Under the pieces are notes generated by a model, which was given only the letters and a program-made list of their open reading frames with translations, ran no database searches and had not been told where the DNA came from. From Planctomycetota bacterium (GTDB lineage: Bacteria > Planctomycetota > PLA2 > JAEUHO01): a stretch of 64,000 nt of DNA. Shown here one piece after another: positions 9,509 to 17,435 of this stretch (positions are counted from its first letter, which is position 1; each line of letters opens with the position of its first letter). Where the stretch lies: the NCBI GenBank assembly GCA_029259775.1, contig JAJDEN010000027.1:1-64000 (forward strand). Reading direction: 5' to 3'. A program made the position numbers and the translations under genes.

Positions 9509-10693
9509 ATGTGGTTTGAGAGAGCAGAGCGCACAGTCGGGCTGCGGCTGGCCGCCGTCGCACTATTCGCCTTTCTGGTCGTGGGCCTCGACACGACGAT
9601 GGCGGAGGCAGCCGAGGGATCGACGAAGGAGGCTGACTGCGAGCGCATCCAGACGCTGCTGCTGACGGATCTCGAAGCGCAGTTGCGGGAATCTGCTCGG
9701 TTGCGATGTGAGGACGTGGAGTCCTCGCGCACGAGGACCATCCGGCACACGTGGGAGATCGAGGGCAATCCTGGGCTCGGCAGATGGCGCCTCCGGCAGG
9801 TGATCGAGCGGAAGGGGAGCCGCGGGCGGGACACCGTGCAGATCCTAGATGGCGACGCGTTGACGGTGATCCAGCCGGGTACACGAGGCTGGAACGCCTC
9901 GCGTGAGAGCTGGGGCAGCCGGAAGTTCTATGCCCTGGGCGTCCTGCTCCGCCATGGATACCCTGTCGAGGGCAGGCGTCTGGACCGCTTTCTGGCCAAT
10001 ACGCGACCTGTCTGGGTCCATGAGGCCGACGAGACGGTGCGCGTCCTCATACCTGGCTCGGAGCAGATCCGGGATGGACTCCGCAAGGGGGGCAAGGTCA
10101 CCGGATTCCTCGGATGGCGGTTCTCATTTCGGAGGATCGAAGGGCGCATGCGATTGGTCGAGATGCTGTTCCTCGAGAGCTCCGATCGCACGACCATTGT
10201 CTCTAGCGATGGGACCGAGTCGAGCCTCCGCATTCCCGGTGAAGGGGACGTCGAGTTCTTCCGTACGTCGTACTCGGCAACCAACAAGCTCACCTGGTCC
10301 GAGTTCCGGCGCGTACAGGGCCTGGTGATTCCGACGCGCTACGACTTCAAGGATGCACGCGCCCACAACAGCGCCGTCATTGATCCTGCTTCCCTGAAGC
10401 CCGTGGCGTCGTTCCCTGAGGGCTACTTCGGCGTACGCGCACCCCCGGAGTGGGGAGCGCGCGGGAGATTCCACGACCTGCGGACCGGCGAGACCAGCGT
10501 TACCGAAGGGGACGGACCATCGCAGCCCGAGGCAGACATCGAGAGCATGGCGAACCGCGCACGTGACGCAGATCTCGATCTCGCCGGCCAGGACGATGGA
10601 CCGAGCGCCGCCTGGTTCGGCTTGCTATTCGGAGCCCTGCTCGCGGTGGTGGCGCTTCTGCTGGTTGCGCGCATGAGGCGTAGGCGTTCTTGA
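9509..10693 (+). CDS. Exported protein with a C-terminal membrane anchor
   Basis: 394 residues from ATG 9509 (GAGGGAG eight bases upstream); ATG 9491 has no such site. There is a signal peptide at about 10-33 (LRLAAVALFAFLVVGLDT) and a C-terminal transmembrane helix followed by Arg residues (AWFGLLFGALLAVVALLL, then RMRRRRS). Between them is a beta-rich domain with repeated Trp and Arg, loosely reminiscent of LolA-type lipid-binding sheets (WEIEGNPGLGRWRLRQV), but no family is secure. It is the third gene of the 5374-10693 operon, 21 bases after the C39/DUF1573 gene, so it probably acts with it at the cell envelope. Confidence 0.5.
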   Translation: MWFERAERTVGLRLAAVALFAFLVVGLDTTMAEAAEGSTKEADCERIQTLLLTDLEAQLRESARLRCEDVESSRTRTIRHTWEIEGNPGLGRWRLRQVIERKGSRGRDTVQILDGDALTVIQPGTRGWNASRESWGSRKFYALGVLLRHGYPVEGRRLDRFLANTRPVWVHEADETVRVLIPGSEQIRDGLRKGGKVTGFLGWRFSFRRIEGRMRLVEMLFLESSDRTTIVSSDGTESSLRIPGEGDVEFFRTSYSATNKLTWSEFRRVQGLVIPTRYDFKDARAHNSAVIDPASLKPVASFPEGYFGVRAPPEWGARGRFHDLRTGETSVTEGDGPSQPEADIESMANRARDADLDLAGQDDGPSAAWFGLLFGALLAVVALLLVARMRRRRS

Positions 10694-12276
10694 GGAGCGC
10701 CTCGGCCGCCTCGCGCAAGGCGTCGCGGCCGGGTTCCGGTTCGCGTCTTCTGGACAGTGCCGTCGCTACCGGTGGTTGTGTATGACCTGCACCCCAGAAA
10801 CTGGACCACCTCTTGGGGGGCAGGTCACTCTCTTCGGGCGGAGCTCGCTCCCCACATGGCGGTCCAAGTTCTTGAGTCGCCGCTTCACGACGCATCTGGG
10901 TCAGCTTGGCGAATCACGGCGGGAAGTGGAACACACCTCCCCCACGGTCAAAGGTGGACCCTGCAGAACACTCAGGCTGTGCCACGAAGGCGCACCACTG
11001 GCAGGCGCCGATCTCCCCCGAGGTGCTGAGGCTCGACGTGAAGGCGCCTGTGTGGGCCGCTGTTGCGGCCCGCGTCCGGAGTGAGCCACCGAGTGCCCCC
11101 ACCGCCGACGCGATCACGGCCTAGTGTGCGTCTTCTTGGGCGCGGTGCCGATGCACAGCGGCCAGCGCCCTAGGCCGTCCTCCGTGGCGTTGCGAACCTT
11201 CCTGGCAGGGCTGCTTGTGCGAGGTCGCGCAACGACGTGCGCAGAAACAGGGCAATCCACGGCAACATCGCAGGCGCACGAAACTACAAGTTGCGCCCCC
11301 ACGGCGACTTACGAAGCGGGAGCGCCGGCCTGTCAAGCCGGAGGTCGTGCCTCTCTGGTGGCGCGCGGTTCTAACTCTCCTATTCGCGATCCGAGTTGAT
11401 CCTGAAGGAGCGCCACCACAGCGCGAACTAGCACGTTCGGGCTCCTGGCTGTCGTGGACACTTGGAGAAGGTGCACTGCTAGTTGGATCGTGTCGCTGTC
11501 CGGGGCTCCGGTGACAAGCATGTGCCCAAGCAGGTTGGTCATGCTTTCCGAATCCCCCATTCCTTGCGGGTCCTGGGCGTCTGACGCTCCGCTCGACAAG
11601 CTGAATGTCACGGGGCTAGGCGATCGACACCGGCCTCCGCCTCATCGTCGTGCGCAACCGATGGGGTCCAAACCCACCCGTCGCCTCAAAGAGTTGCGAC
11701 GGCTCGAGTTCGGCACGAACACGACGCGGGCCTCGTCGACCGTGTGCCCCTCGGCGGGCCCCGACCGAACTCGCGCCGATGCCTACGTCCGTCGCTGTTT
11801 GAACTTCGGTCGTGGTGCGGACCGGAGCCCAGCCGCGGCACTCGTCGATCTTCGCCTGAGGCGTGCCGAGGAACGGGCGAGGGTCTCGCTCAACGGCAGG
11901 TGACTACCTGCCACCTCCCGACCAGGAAGACACGGCCTGCGGCGGGGCACAGTCCTTGGGTCTCGCCGACGACGACCCTGCCGTCCTCCAAGTGCAGAGC
12001 GGCAGTTCGAACCACGCGTCGGCGAGTCGGCGAGCGGCGCCCTACACGGCCCCGAGCATGGCCGACAGCCCTCGCATCGAAAGTGGAGCCGGCTTTCTCG
12101 GCACTTTCTCGAGTGCGCAGAAGTGCTACGTAGTGAATGGTGATGCGCGGGGTGCGTCTTCATTCAACGCCCACCGCAGGTGCTGTGCACGATTGCTACT
12201 ATTGCACCGGTACTGCACTCCCTGATCGCGCTCATGTCGCACGCGAATGGGCCGCGGGAAAGCAACGGAGCGAGAG
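10694..12276. other. 1.6-kb gene-poor region
   Basis: No ORF on either strand has convincing codon use, a start signal or a recognisable product; those present overlap each other in different frames. It contains one IS-end-like palindrome (10783-10827). The short sequence GTTCGAACC near 12004 looks like a T-arm fragment, but no tRNA fold surrounds it. It is probably decayed mobile DNA. Confidence 0.5.
10783..10827. mobile_element. Abutted IS-end-like inverted repeats
   Basis: The 45-bp segment starts TGACCTGCACCCCAGAA and, read from the other strand, starts TGACCTGCCCCCCAAGA: 17-base ends with few mismatches around about 11 bases. The TG start and C-rich block resemble IS3-family termini. 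No transposase lies inside. It may be a minimal remnant or a junction of two IS ends. Confidence 0.4.
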
Positions 12277-14043
12277 ATGTCAACACAGCCAGAGCCTAGT
12301 CAGGCCGCGAAGTCCAAGACACCCACAGAGCAGCAGTCTGCAGGCTTGTCGGCAAGCGCGGACCTTCTTGGGGTCTTGGTCGGGCACGTCCTCACCAGCG
12401 GCAGCAACTGGTCTTTGAGGATTCGACGAGCAGGATCGGACGGCAACGGGCGGACCTCCTTGCTGCGACACGTCGGGAAGTTGCGCGGCGTCTTGTACGA
12501 GTTGGCAGACTCTGGCTCCGGGCTCTCCTCGGGCGTCGACGCGCAGATCCACCCGCACGAATCCGGGGCGTTCAAGACGCCAGGCTGTGACTCCCTCTAT
12601 GCGGCGACCGTCCTGTCAGTCGGAATCCACCTCCCGCATCTGTTTGCGGAGGGCGGACCGCTCTTTGATCCAGCGCTCCTCGCGGCAGATGGGAAGCTAG
12701 TGCCGGGTGCGCTTGGCGGTGGTCGCATGCAGCTCGCGCGGCGCTTCGCCGTTGAGCATGCGCGCCAGTTCGTGTTCCGTCCCTCGGCGGCCCTTGCGTC
12801 CTATGACACGGTCTACCTTTTCTTCCTGATCTCCGAGCCCGTGGCGTTGTCCGCAAAGGACAAGGAGCGGATCGATCGAGTCCAGTGCCAACTGGCACGG
12901 CTGGTACACGGGGGATACGCACGCAAGATCGGGAACTGGATCCCGCTTCCGCTTCCGTACTCGAAGGGCGGCAAGTCCTTCGTGACTTCACGGCTTCTCT
13001 GGGCGCGAAAGGACCTCGTCTACGAACTGAAGAAGCTGGATGACTGGACGCGTACCGAAGAGCCGGCCCTGGCGGTGCAGCCAAGGGCCCAATCCGGTCG
13101 GCAGGGTCGCCGGCGACGTGCGCCGGAGATGCGACTCCGTACGTTGATGGACGACTACGAACTGGTCGACCTTGACCTGCCGGACACGATACGGCAGCTC
13201 ATTGCCGCCGGACACTGCCCGGGCAGATCCCTGATGCTCGACGAGCTGCCGCTCCTGGTCGATGCCATGGCGCGCGCGGGATACGGGTTTGAGGACGTGA
13301 GAATCGTCGTAGCAGATACCAGGTTCCCCTTGTCGTACTCGGCACACATCGATGGCTCCAAGCGGCAGGGCCTCGCGCTTCGGTTCAGCCAGACCATTCG
13401 CGCGCGCAACGAGGCCTACGGTGCGAGGCTTCCCTACGGGATCACGGGCATCGTCCTTCTTGCGGACGGCGACGGTCGAACCGTCGATCGCTATGTCGTC
13501 ACGGGGGGGACGAAGGGTTCTCCCTTCCGAATCGAGGTGTCCCATGACGTCTTGATCTCCGCCAAGCGCTTTCACCGGGCGCTCTCCAGCCACCTCAAGG
13601 GCTTCCCGTACCAGGTGCCCCAGGAGGTGTGGGAGGAGATCGTCCTCAGCCGCGGCCTTCGCGATCCCCGCATCGTTCTGGGGCGGAGCCGCACACCGAA
13701 GAAGAACGAGGCTCCGCTCGTAGAGCGAATCGGGAGGTTCACGGCCGAGGCGAAGCCTCTCGAGCCCTGTCACTGGGAGTCGGGAGACTCCATTCCCTGG
13801 CCCGTCCTCCGGGACGGTCAGGTCGTCTTCCGCCTCGCGGCGGTCAGCGACTACTTGGCGCGCGAGATCGAGGGCCCGGCCCCGAGCCGCGGCGAGGTCG
13901 CTGCGGCCGTGCGCGCCGCCGGTGGCGCGCCGTATGGCGCGATGCGATTCGGCGGGCGCGTGATCCGCGTGTGGACGCTGCCGTATGCGGGACGCCCGCG
14001 CGGGCCTGCGCCTGCGCCTGGGCGTGGGCGGGCTCCTGCGTGA
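12277..14043 (+). CDS. Island protein, possibly replication-related (primase-like?)
   Basis: 588 residues from ATG 12277 (GGAG six bases upstream). No family is recognised with confidence. Residues around 170-215 (VYLFFLISEPVALSAKDKER, then a helix ending in ARLVHGG) recall the last part of an archaeo-eukaryotic-type primase. The extreme C-terminus (VAAAVRAAGGAPYGAMRFGG, then RVIRVW) looks like the winged-helix tail of phage replication proteins. A basic linker (about 275-290) separates the halves. Iteron-like repeats follow immediately (14056-14146). A role in maintenance of the integrative element is inference. Confidence 0.4.
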   Translation: MSTQPEPSQAAKSKTPTEQQSAGLSASADLLGVLVGHVLTSGSNWSLRIRRAGSDGNGRTSLLRHVGKLRGVLYELADSGSGLSSGVDAQIHPHESGAFKTPGCDSLYAATVLSVGIHLPHLFAEGGPLFDPALLAADGKLVPGALGGGRMQLARRFAVEHARQFVFRPSAALASYDTVYLFFLISEPVALSAKDKERIDRVQCQLARLVHGGYARKIGNWIPLPLPYSKGGKSFVTSRLLWARKDLVYELKKLDDWTRTEEPALAVQPRAQSGRQGRRRRAPEMRLRTLMDDYELVDLDLPDTIRQLIAAGHCPGRSLMLDELPLLVDAMARAGYGFEDVRIVVADTRFPLSYSAHIDGSKRQGLALRFSQTIRARNEAYGARLPYGITGIVLLADGDGRTVDRYVVTGGTKGSPFRIEVSHDVLISAKRFHRALSSHLKGFPYQVPQEVWEEIVLSRGLRDPRIVLGRSRTPKKNEAPLVERIGRFTAEAKPLEPCHWESGDSIPWPVLRDGQVVFRLAAVSDYLAREIEGPAPSRGEVAAAVRAAGGAPYGAMRFGGRVIRVWTLPYAGRPRGPAPAPGRGRAPA

Positions 14044-14055
14044 GCAACCGCCGCA

Positions 14056-14146
14056 GAAAGCGTTACACGGCGCGAAAGCGTTACAGCCCATGGAATGGAC
14101 CTACGGGCTCCTCTGCTGCACGCCATGTAACGCCAGAAGTGCTACA
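14056..14146. repeat. Iteron-like GCGTTACA repeats
   Basis: GAAAGCGTTACA occurs twice in direct orientation (14056-14067 and 14074-14085; 18-bp period). GCGTTACA appears inverted at 14126-14133, and a degenerate copy (GAAGTGCTACA) lies at 14136-14146. The cluster sits between two island genes. This layout suits a replication-initiator or regulator binding site. Confidence 0.55.
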
Positions 14147-14323
14147 GCGGTTCCGCGGCCCCCGCATCGACCAGGCCGAGGAGGGCCTAGTAGCGTCGTC
14201 CCTCAAGCGGTCGCGGCCCATGCAGCGGGGTAGGGCGGAAGGAGTAGGCTCAGGGCGATCGGCGCTCTGCCGTCGGCCGCTGGCACTACAAACGGGAGAG
14301 ACCACAGGGACCGAGGTGCTGTC

Positions 14324-15601
14324 GTGAATGCTGGCCGCGAAGATCCGCATGCTGGGCGAAGGTCGACGCTCGTGCTTCACCCGGCCGAGTGGAGCCCGCC
14401 CCACGTCCCCGGTACAGAAGCCATGTCGTACGCCGACGCCCAAGACGAGGGCTTCCATGACTTCGGCGACCACGACCGGTTCATCTGCCTGCCGGTCCAG
14501 TACCCCTCGATGGCGCCCAAGGAATCCACGCGCTGGTTGATGCAGCGCGAACTCGGGCAGTGCCTCGAGCGCGGGGCCAGTGTCCTGGTGCTGGTCCCTC
14601 CGCCCGCGGAGGCGCCCCCGCTGGAGGTGGCGGACGACGAGCCGTTCAACAGCACGCGCCAGTTCCTGTGTGAGATCACCGGCGGGCTGAAGGGCGCGGT
14701 TCTGGATGAACTGCCGGTACGTCGAAGGGCGCACGTGACCGTCACGGATCTCGCACCGCCTCACCTGAAGGAGCATCTCGGCTGCTGCGCGCCCCATTTC
14801 CTGACGCAGTTCGAGGATCGCGACCGCGTCGTCCTGGCCGAATGCGGTCGTGCGCATCCGAAGCCCGCGGTCCTCGTCGCACACGTCGGCGCAGGCGCGT
14901 GGTCGGCGATTCCCTGGACGAAGGGCGCGCCTTCCGAGGCTGAGATGGGCAAGCTCATCGAGATGCTCGACGAGGTGGCGCAGATGGTCCCCAGGCCGCG
15001 CAAGATCAAGCCGATCCCGGGGGACATCTCACGACCCGAGGTGAGAGCATCGGCGCCGAATCAGTTCGTCCGGAAAGGCAGGGTCTGGGAAGTCTGCTTT
15101 GGGGGCAAGTCGGCGTCTCTGCCCCACGTCAATGGACTTCGGGACATCGCGAACGTCCTCTTGGCAGAGGGTAGGCGGGTGGATCTCCTCGACCTGCTCG
15201 ACCGAGAGAGGCCAGCAAAGACGAAGGTGGATCCTATCTGGGACCGTTTGACCCGCACCGAGGTCAGGAAGCTCATCGAAGTTGCCAAGACGGAAATCGC
15301 TGGGCTTGAGGCCAGCACGGAGCCGACGGATCTCGGGAAACTCGACGGACGGAGAGCAGAACTTGAACAGCTTGAGCGGCACCACCGAGCGTCCACGGCG
15401 CGCGGAGGCCGGTCGCGCCCGCTCGATCCGCGTTTCAAGCGCGCCGGGGATGCCCTGCGCAAGCGCATCAAGGTCGCTCTGGGCAAGATCAAGGCGGAAC
15501 ACCCTGCACTGTGCGAGCACCTGGACGAGGCCCTGCGAGCCGGCCACTACCGGGCCTACCTGCCAGCGGGTGGGTCAGTCCGCTGGATGATCCAGTTGTA
15601 G
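14324..15601 (+). CDS. Island protein with a C-terminal regulator-associated domain
   Basis: 425 residues from GTG 14324 (GAGGTG five bases upstream). The N-terminal 230 residues are unrecognised. From about residue 240, FVRKGRVWEVCFGGKSASLP, then GLRDIANVLLAEGRRVDLLDL, a charged helical stretch, GGRSRPLDP and a final HPALCEHLDEALRAGHYRAYLP match a C-terminal module I know from large actinobacterial and myxobacterial regulators and ATPases (the 'Grx-GLRYLARLLA...HPALGRHL..A..TG..C.Y.P' pattern). The module's function is not established. The gene lies between the iteron-like repeats and the excisionase/integrase pair, so it is probably a regulator or sensor of the element. Confidence 0.45.
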   Translation: MNAGREDPHAGRRSTLVLHPAEWSPPHVPGTEAMSYADAQDEGFHDFGDHDRFICLPVQYPSMAPKESTRWLMQRELGQCLERGASVLVLVPPPAEAPPLEVADDEPFNSTRQFLCEITGGLKGAVLDELPVRRRAHVTVTDLAPPHLKEHLGCCAPHFLTQFEDRDRVVLAECGRAHPKPAVLVAHVGAGAWSAIPWTKGAPSEAEMGKLIEMLDEVAQMVPRPRKIKPIPGDISRPEVRASAPNQFVRKGRVWEVCFGGKSASLPHVNGLRDIANVLLAEGRRVDLLDLLDRERPAKTKVDPIWDRLTRTEVRKLIEVAKTEIAGLEASTEPTDLGKLDGRRAELEQLERHHRASTARGGRSRPLDPRFKRAGDALRKRIKVALGKIKAEHPALCEHLDEALRAGHYRAYLPAGGSVRWMIQL

Positions 15602-15740
15602 CCGCACTCAAGGCTTCGAGCCGCCCGACTACGAGCACTCTCGCGCACGCGACCCTTCGGGTCTCAAATGCGACGCTGAGAGTCGCGCATCCACGGTTGG
15701 GGGCGCACGACCGTGCGCCCACGAACGCGGAGGCGCACGC

Positions 15741-16013
15741 ATGTCTGACACTGACTCCCGGGAAACAGGATCCCGTCTTCTCACGATTCCGCACGTGGCC
15801 GATCGCCTCGACTGCTGCGTGCGCTTCGTATGGACGCTGATCGCGCAGGGCCACCTCACGCGCATCGTGCTGTCCGCGCGCGCCACGCGCATCGCGGAGA
15901 GCGAGGTGAATGCGCTCATCGAAGCCAAGACGCGCAGACAGCTCCCGCCAGACCGTACGCAGGGGCGGCCGGCCACGCGCCGCCCCAAGCTGCCCGGCGA
16001 GCAGAGACGCTGA
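15741..16013 (+). CDS. Excisionase-like helix-turn-helix protein
   Basis: 90 residues. Residues 12-65 (LLTIPHVADRLDCCVRFVWT, then LIAQGHLTRIVL and a SEVNALIE helix) follow the MerR-like HTH_17/AlpA-excisionase plan: strand, HTH, wing, recognition of R/A-rich DNA. The basic C-terminal tail is unstructured. The stop is three bases before the integrase start, so the two are surely co-transcribed, as xis/int pairs commonly are. It probably sets recombination direction or represses the module. Its promoter region (15602-15740) contains a small GACCC-TTC-GGGTC hairpin at 15651-15663. Confidence 0.75.
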   Translation: MSDTDSRETGSRLLTIPHVADRLDCCVRFVWTLIAQGHLTRIVLSARATRIAESEVNALIEAKTRRQLPPDRTQGRPATRRPKLPGEQRR

Positions 16014-16016
16014 TCG

Positions 16017-17195
16017 ATGCCGCGCGTGTTCCAACCCAAGTACGGTCCATCCCATGACCGGCGCCAGTGCCGTACGTACTGGGCCGACTTCTCCATCCGA
16101 GGCCTGCGCCACCGCGTTCCTCTCAAGACGCGCGACAAGAAGGTGGCACTGCACGGCCTGGCTGACCTCGTCCGGCGCGAGGAGCGCAGGGCTGCCGGCA
16201 TCTGGGCGCCTTCCGAGGACCGCGCCACCGGTCCGATCTCAGCCCTGCTGGCGGAGTTCACAGCCAGTCTCGTGGCCCGCGGTGTTTCGGCGCGTCACCT
16301 CCAGTCGCGCACGAAGGACTTGAGCGAGTTCGCGGACACCTTTGGCGTACGCACGGCAGCCGACCTCGATCCGACGCAGGCCGATCGCTGGATTGCCGCG
16401 CTCAGGTCCCGGGACCTGGCGCCCGCTACGATCAATGGGCGCCTGCGCGCCCTGAAGCAGTTCGGTCGTTGGCTCGTGGCCTATGGTCGCCTGACCAGAA
16501 GCCCCTTCGGCACCGTGCGCTTGCTGAACGAACAGATCGGCCGCAGGCACAAGCGTCGTGCCCTCGCGCCGGAGCAACTCGATCGGCTCCTGCAAGCGGC
16601 ACGCGAGCGTCCGCTGACCGAGGCGCGCGCTCGGCGATCCGGAGGCCGGGTCTCGCTCAAGGAGCGCGCACGCCTTGGCCTGCTTGGCCGAACGCGAGCG
16701 CTCGTCTACGCCTTCTGCGCCGGCACCGGCGCAAGGCGGGAGGAGACGCGCCAGCTTCGCTGGCAGGATCTCGAACGAGATGCGCGGAGCGCCGTCATTG
16801 CGGCCGGTCACGCGAAGTCGCGGCGCGAGCAGCGGCTGTTCATCCACTCGGACCTGGCGCTCGCCTTGCGGGAGTACCGGACGCTGCTCCGCTCGGCGCC
16901 GGACGACGTCCTGTTCCCCCACCGGATGTTTCCGACCATCCGGACCTTTCACAAGGACGCCGCGGCCGCGGGCATCGAGCGGGTGGATCGCGCCGGTCAC
17001 GTCATCGACTTCCACGCGCTCAGGACGACCTTCATCTCCCGCCTCTCGGCCGCCGGCGTCCATCCTCGAACGGCGCAGGCGCTCGCACGGCATGGATCAC
17101 TCGAGCTCACCATGCAGACCTACACCGATGTCGACCAGTTGGACCTTCGCGGGGCCGCGGAGCTGCTCAAGGAGCATCCGCGCACCAGGCCGTAG
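16017..17195 (+). CDS. Tyrosine recombinase / integrase 1
   Basis: 392 residues, full length. The N-terminal AP2-like arm-binding region (about 1-60) is followed by a SAM-like core-binding domain (75-165) and the catalytic domain (185-375). The full catalytic set is visible: Arg240 with Glu243 (GTGARREETRQLRW), Lys267 (HAKSRREQ), His333/Arg336 (FHALRTTF), His359 (ARHGSLELT) and nucleophile Tyr369 (MQTYTDV). It breaks and rejoins DNA for site-specific integration. It is coupled to the excisionase-like gene upstream. It is closely related to the remnant at 2532-2981 and to integrase 2. Confidence 0.93.
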   Translation: MPRVFQPKYGPSHDRRQCRTYWADFSIRGLRHRVPLKTRDKKVALHGLADLVRREERRAAGIWAPSEDRATGPISALLAEFTASLVARGVSARHLQSRTKDLSEFADTFGVRTAADLDPTQADRWIAALRSRDLAPATINGRLRALKQFGRWLVAYGRLTRSPFGTVRLLNEQIGRRHKRRALAPEQLDRLLQAARERPLTEARARRSGGRVSLKERARLGLLGRTRALVYAFCAGTGARREETRQLRWQDLERDARSAVIAAGHAKSRREQRLFIHSDLALALREYRTLLRSAPDDVLFPHRMFPTIRTFHKDAAAAGIERVDRAGHVIDFHALRTTFISRLSAAGVHPRTAQALARHGSLELTMQTYTDVDQLDLRGAAELLKEHPRTRP

Positions 17196-17435
17196 CCACC
17201 AAGGCGTGCCCGTTGGCTTTCCGCGGCCATGAGCCGACCGGCGCGATGCCGCATGGGGCAGGCGTAAGTGCGTGCCCCAAAAGCGCCTACGTCCGCGCAC
17301 CCGCTCCTCTCTTGGGGGCATCCACACGCCTCGGCGGTTTCGGGCACACTGGAGGTGCCGTCTCGGGTCCGATGGGCCCTGCTCGCCCCGCAGCGAAGGA
17401 CGCCCAGCACGCGACCGATGGCACCGGAGATCCCC

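Noticed and set aside
10703..10731. Hairpin after the operon ending at 10693 as terminator
   Set aside because: Only seven paired bases around a 15-base loop and no T-run; too weak to call.
12000..12020. GTTCGAACC as a second tRNA 3' end (other attachment half)
   Set aside because: Only nine bases match the T-arm; neither the acceptor nor flanking tRNA-Gly sequence is present.
11454..12225. Overlapping ORFs of 90-150 codons in the gene-poor region
   Set aside because: They overlap in several frames, lack ribosome-binding sites and resemble no protein family.
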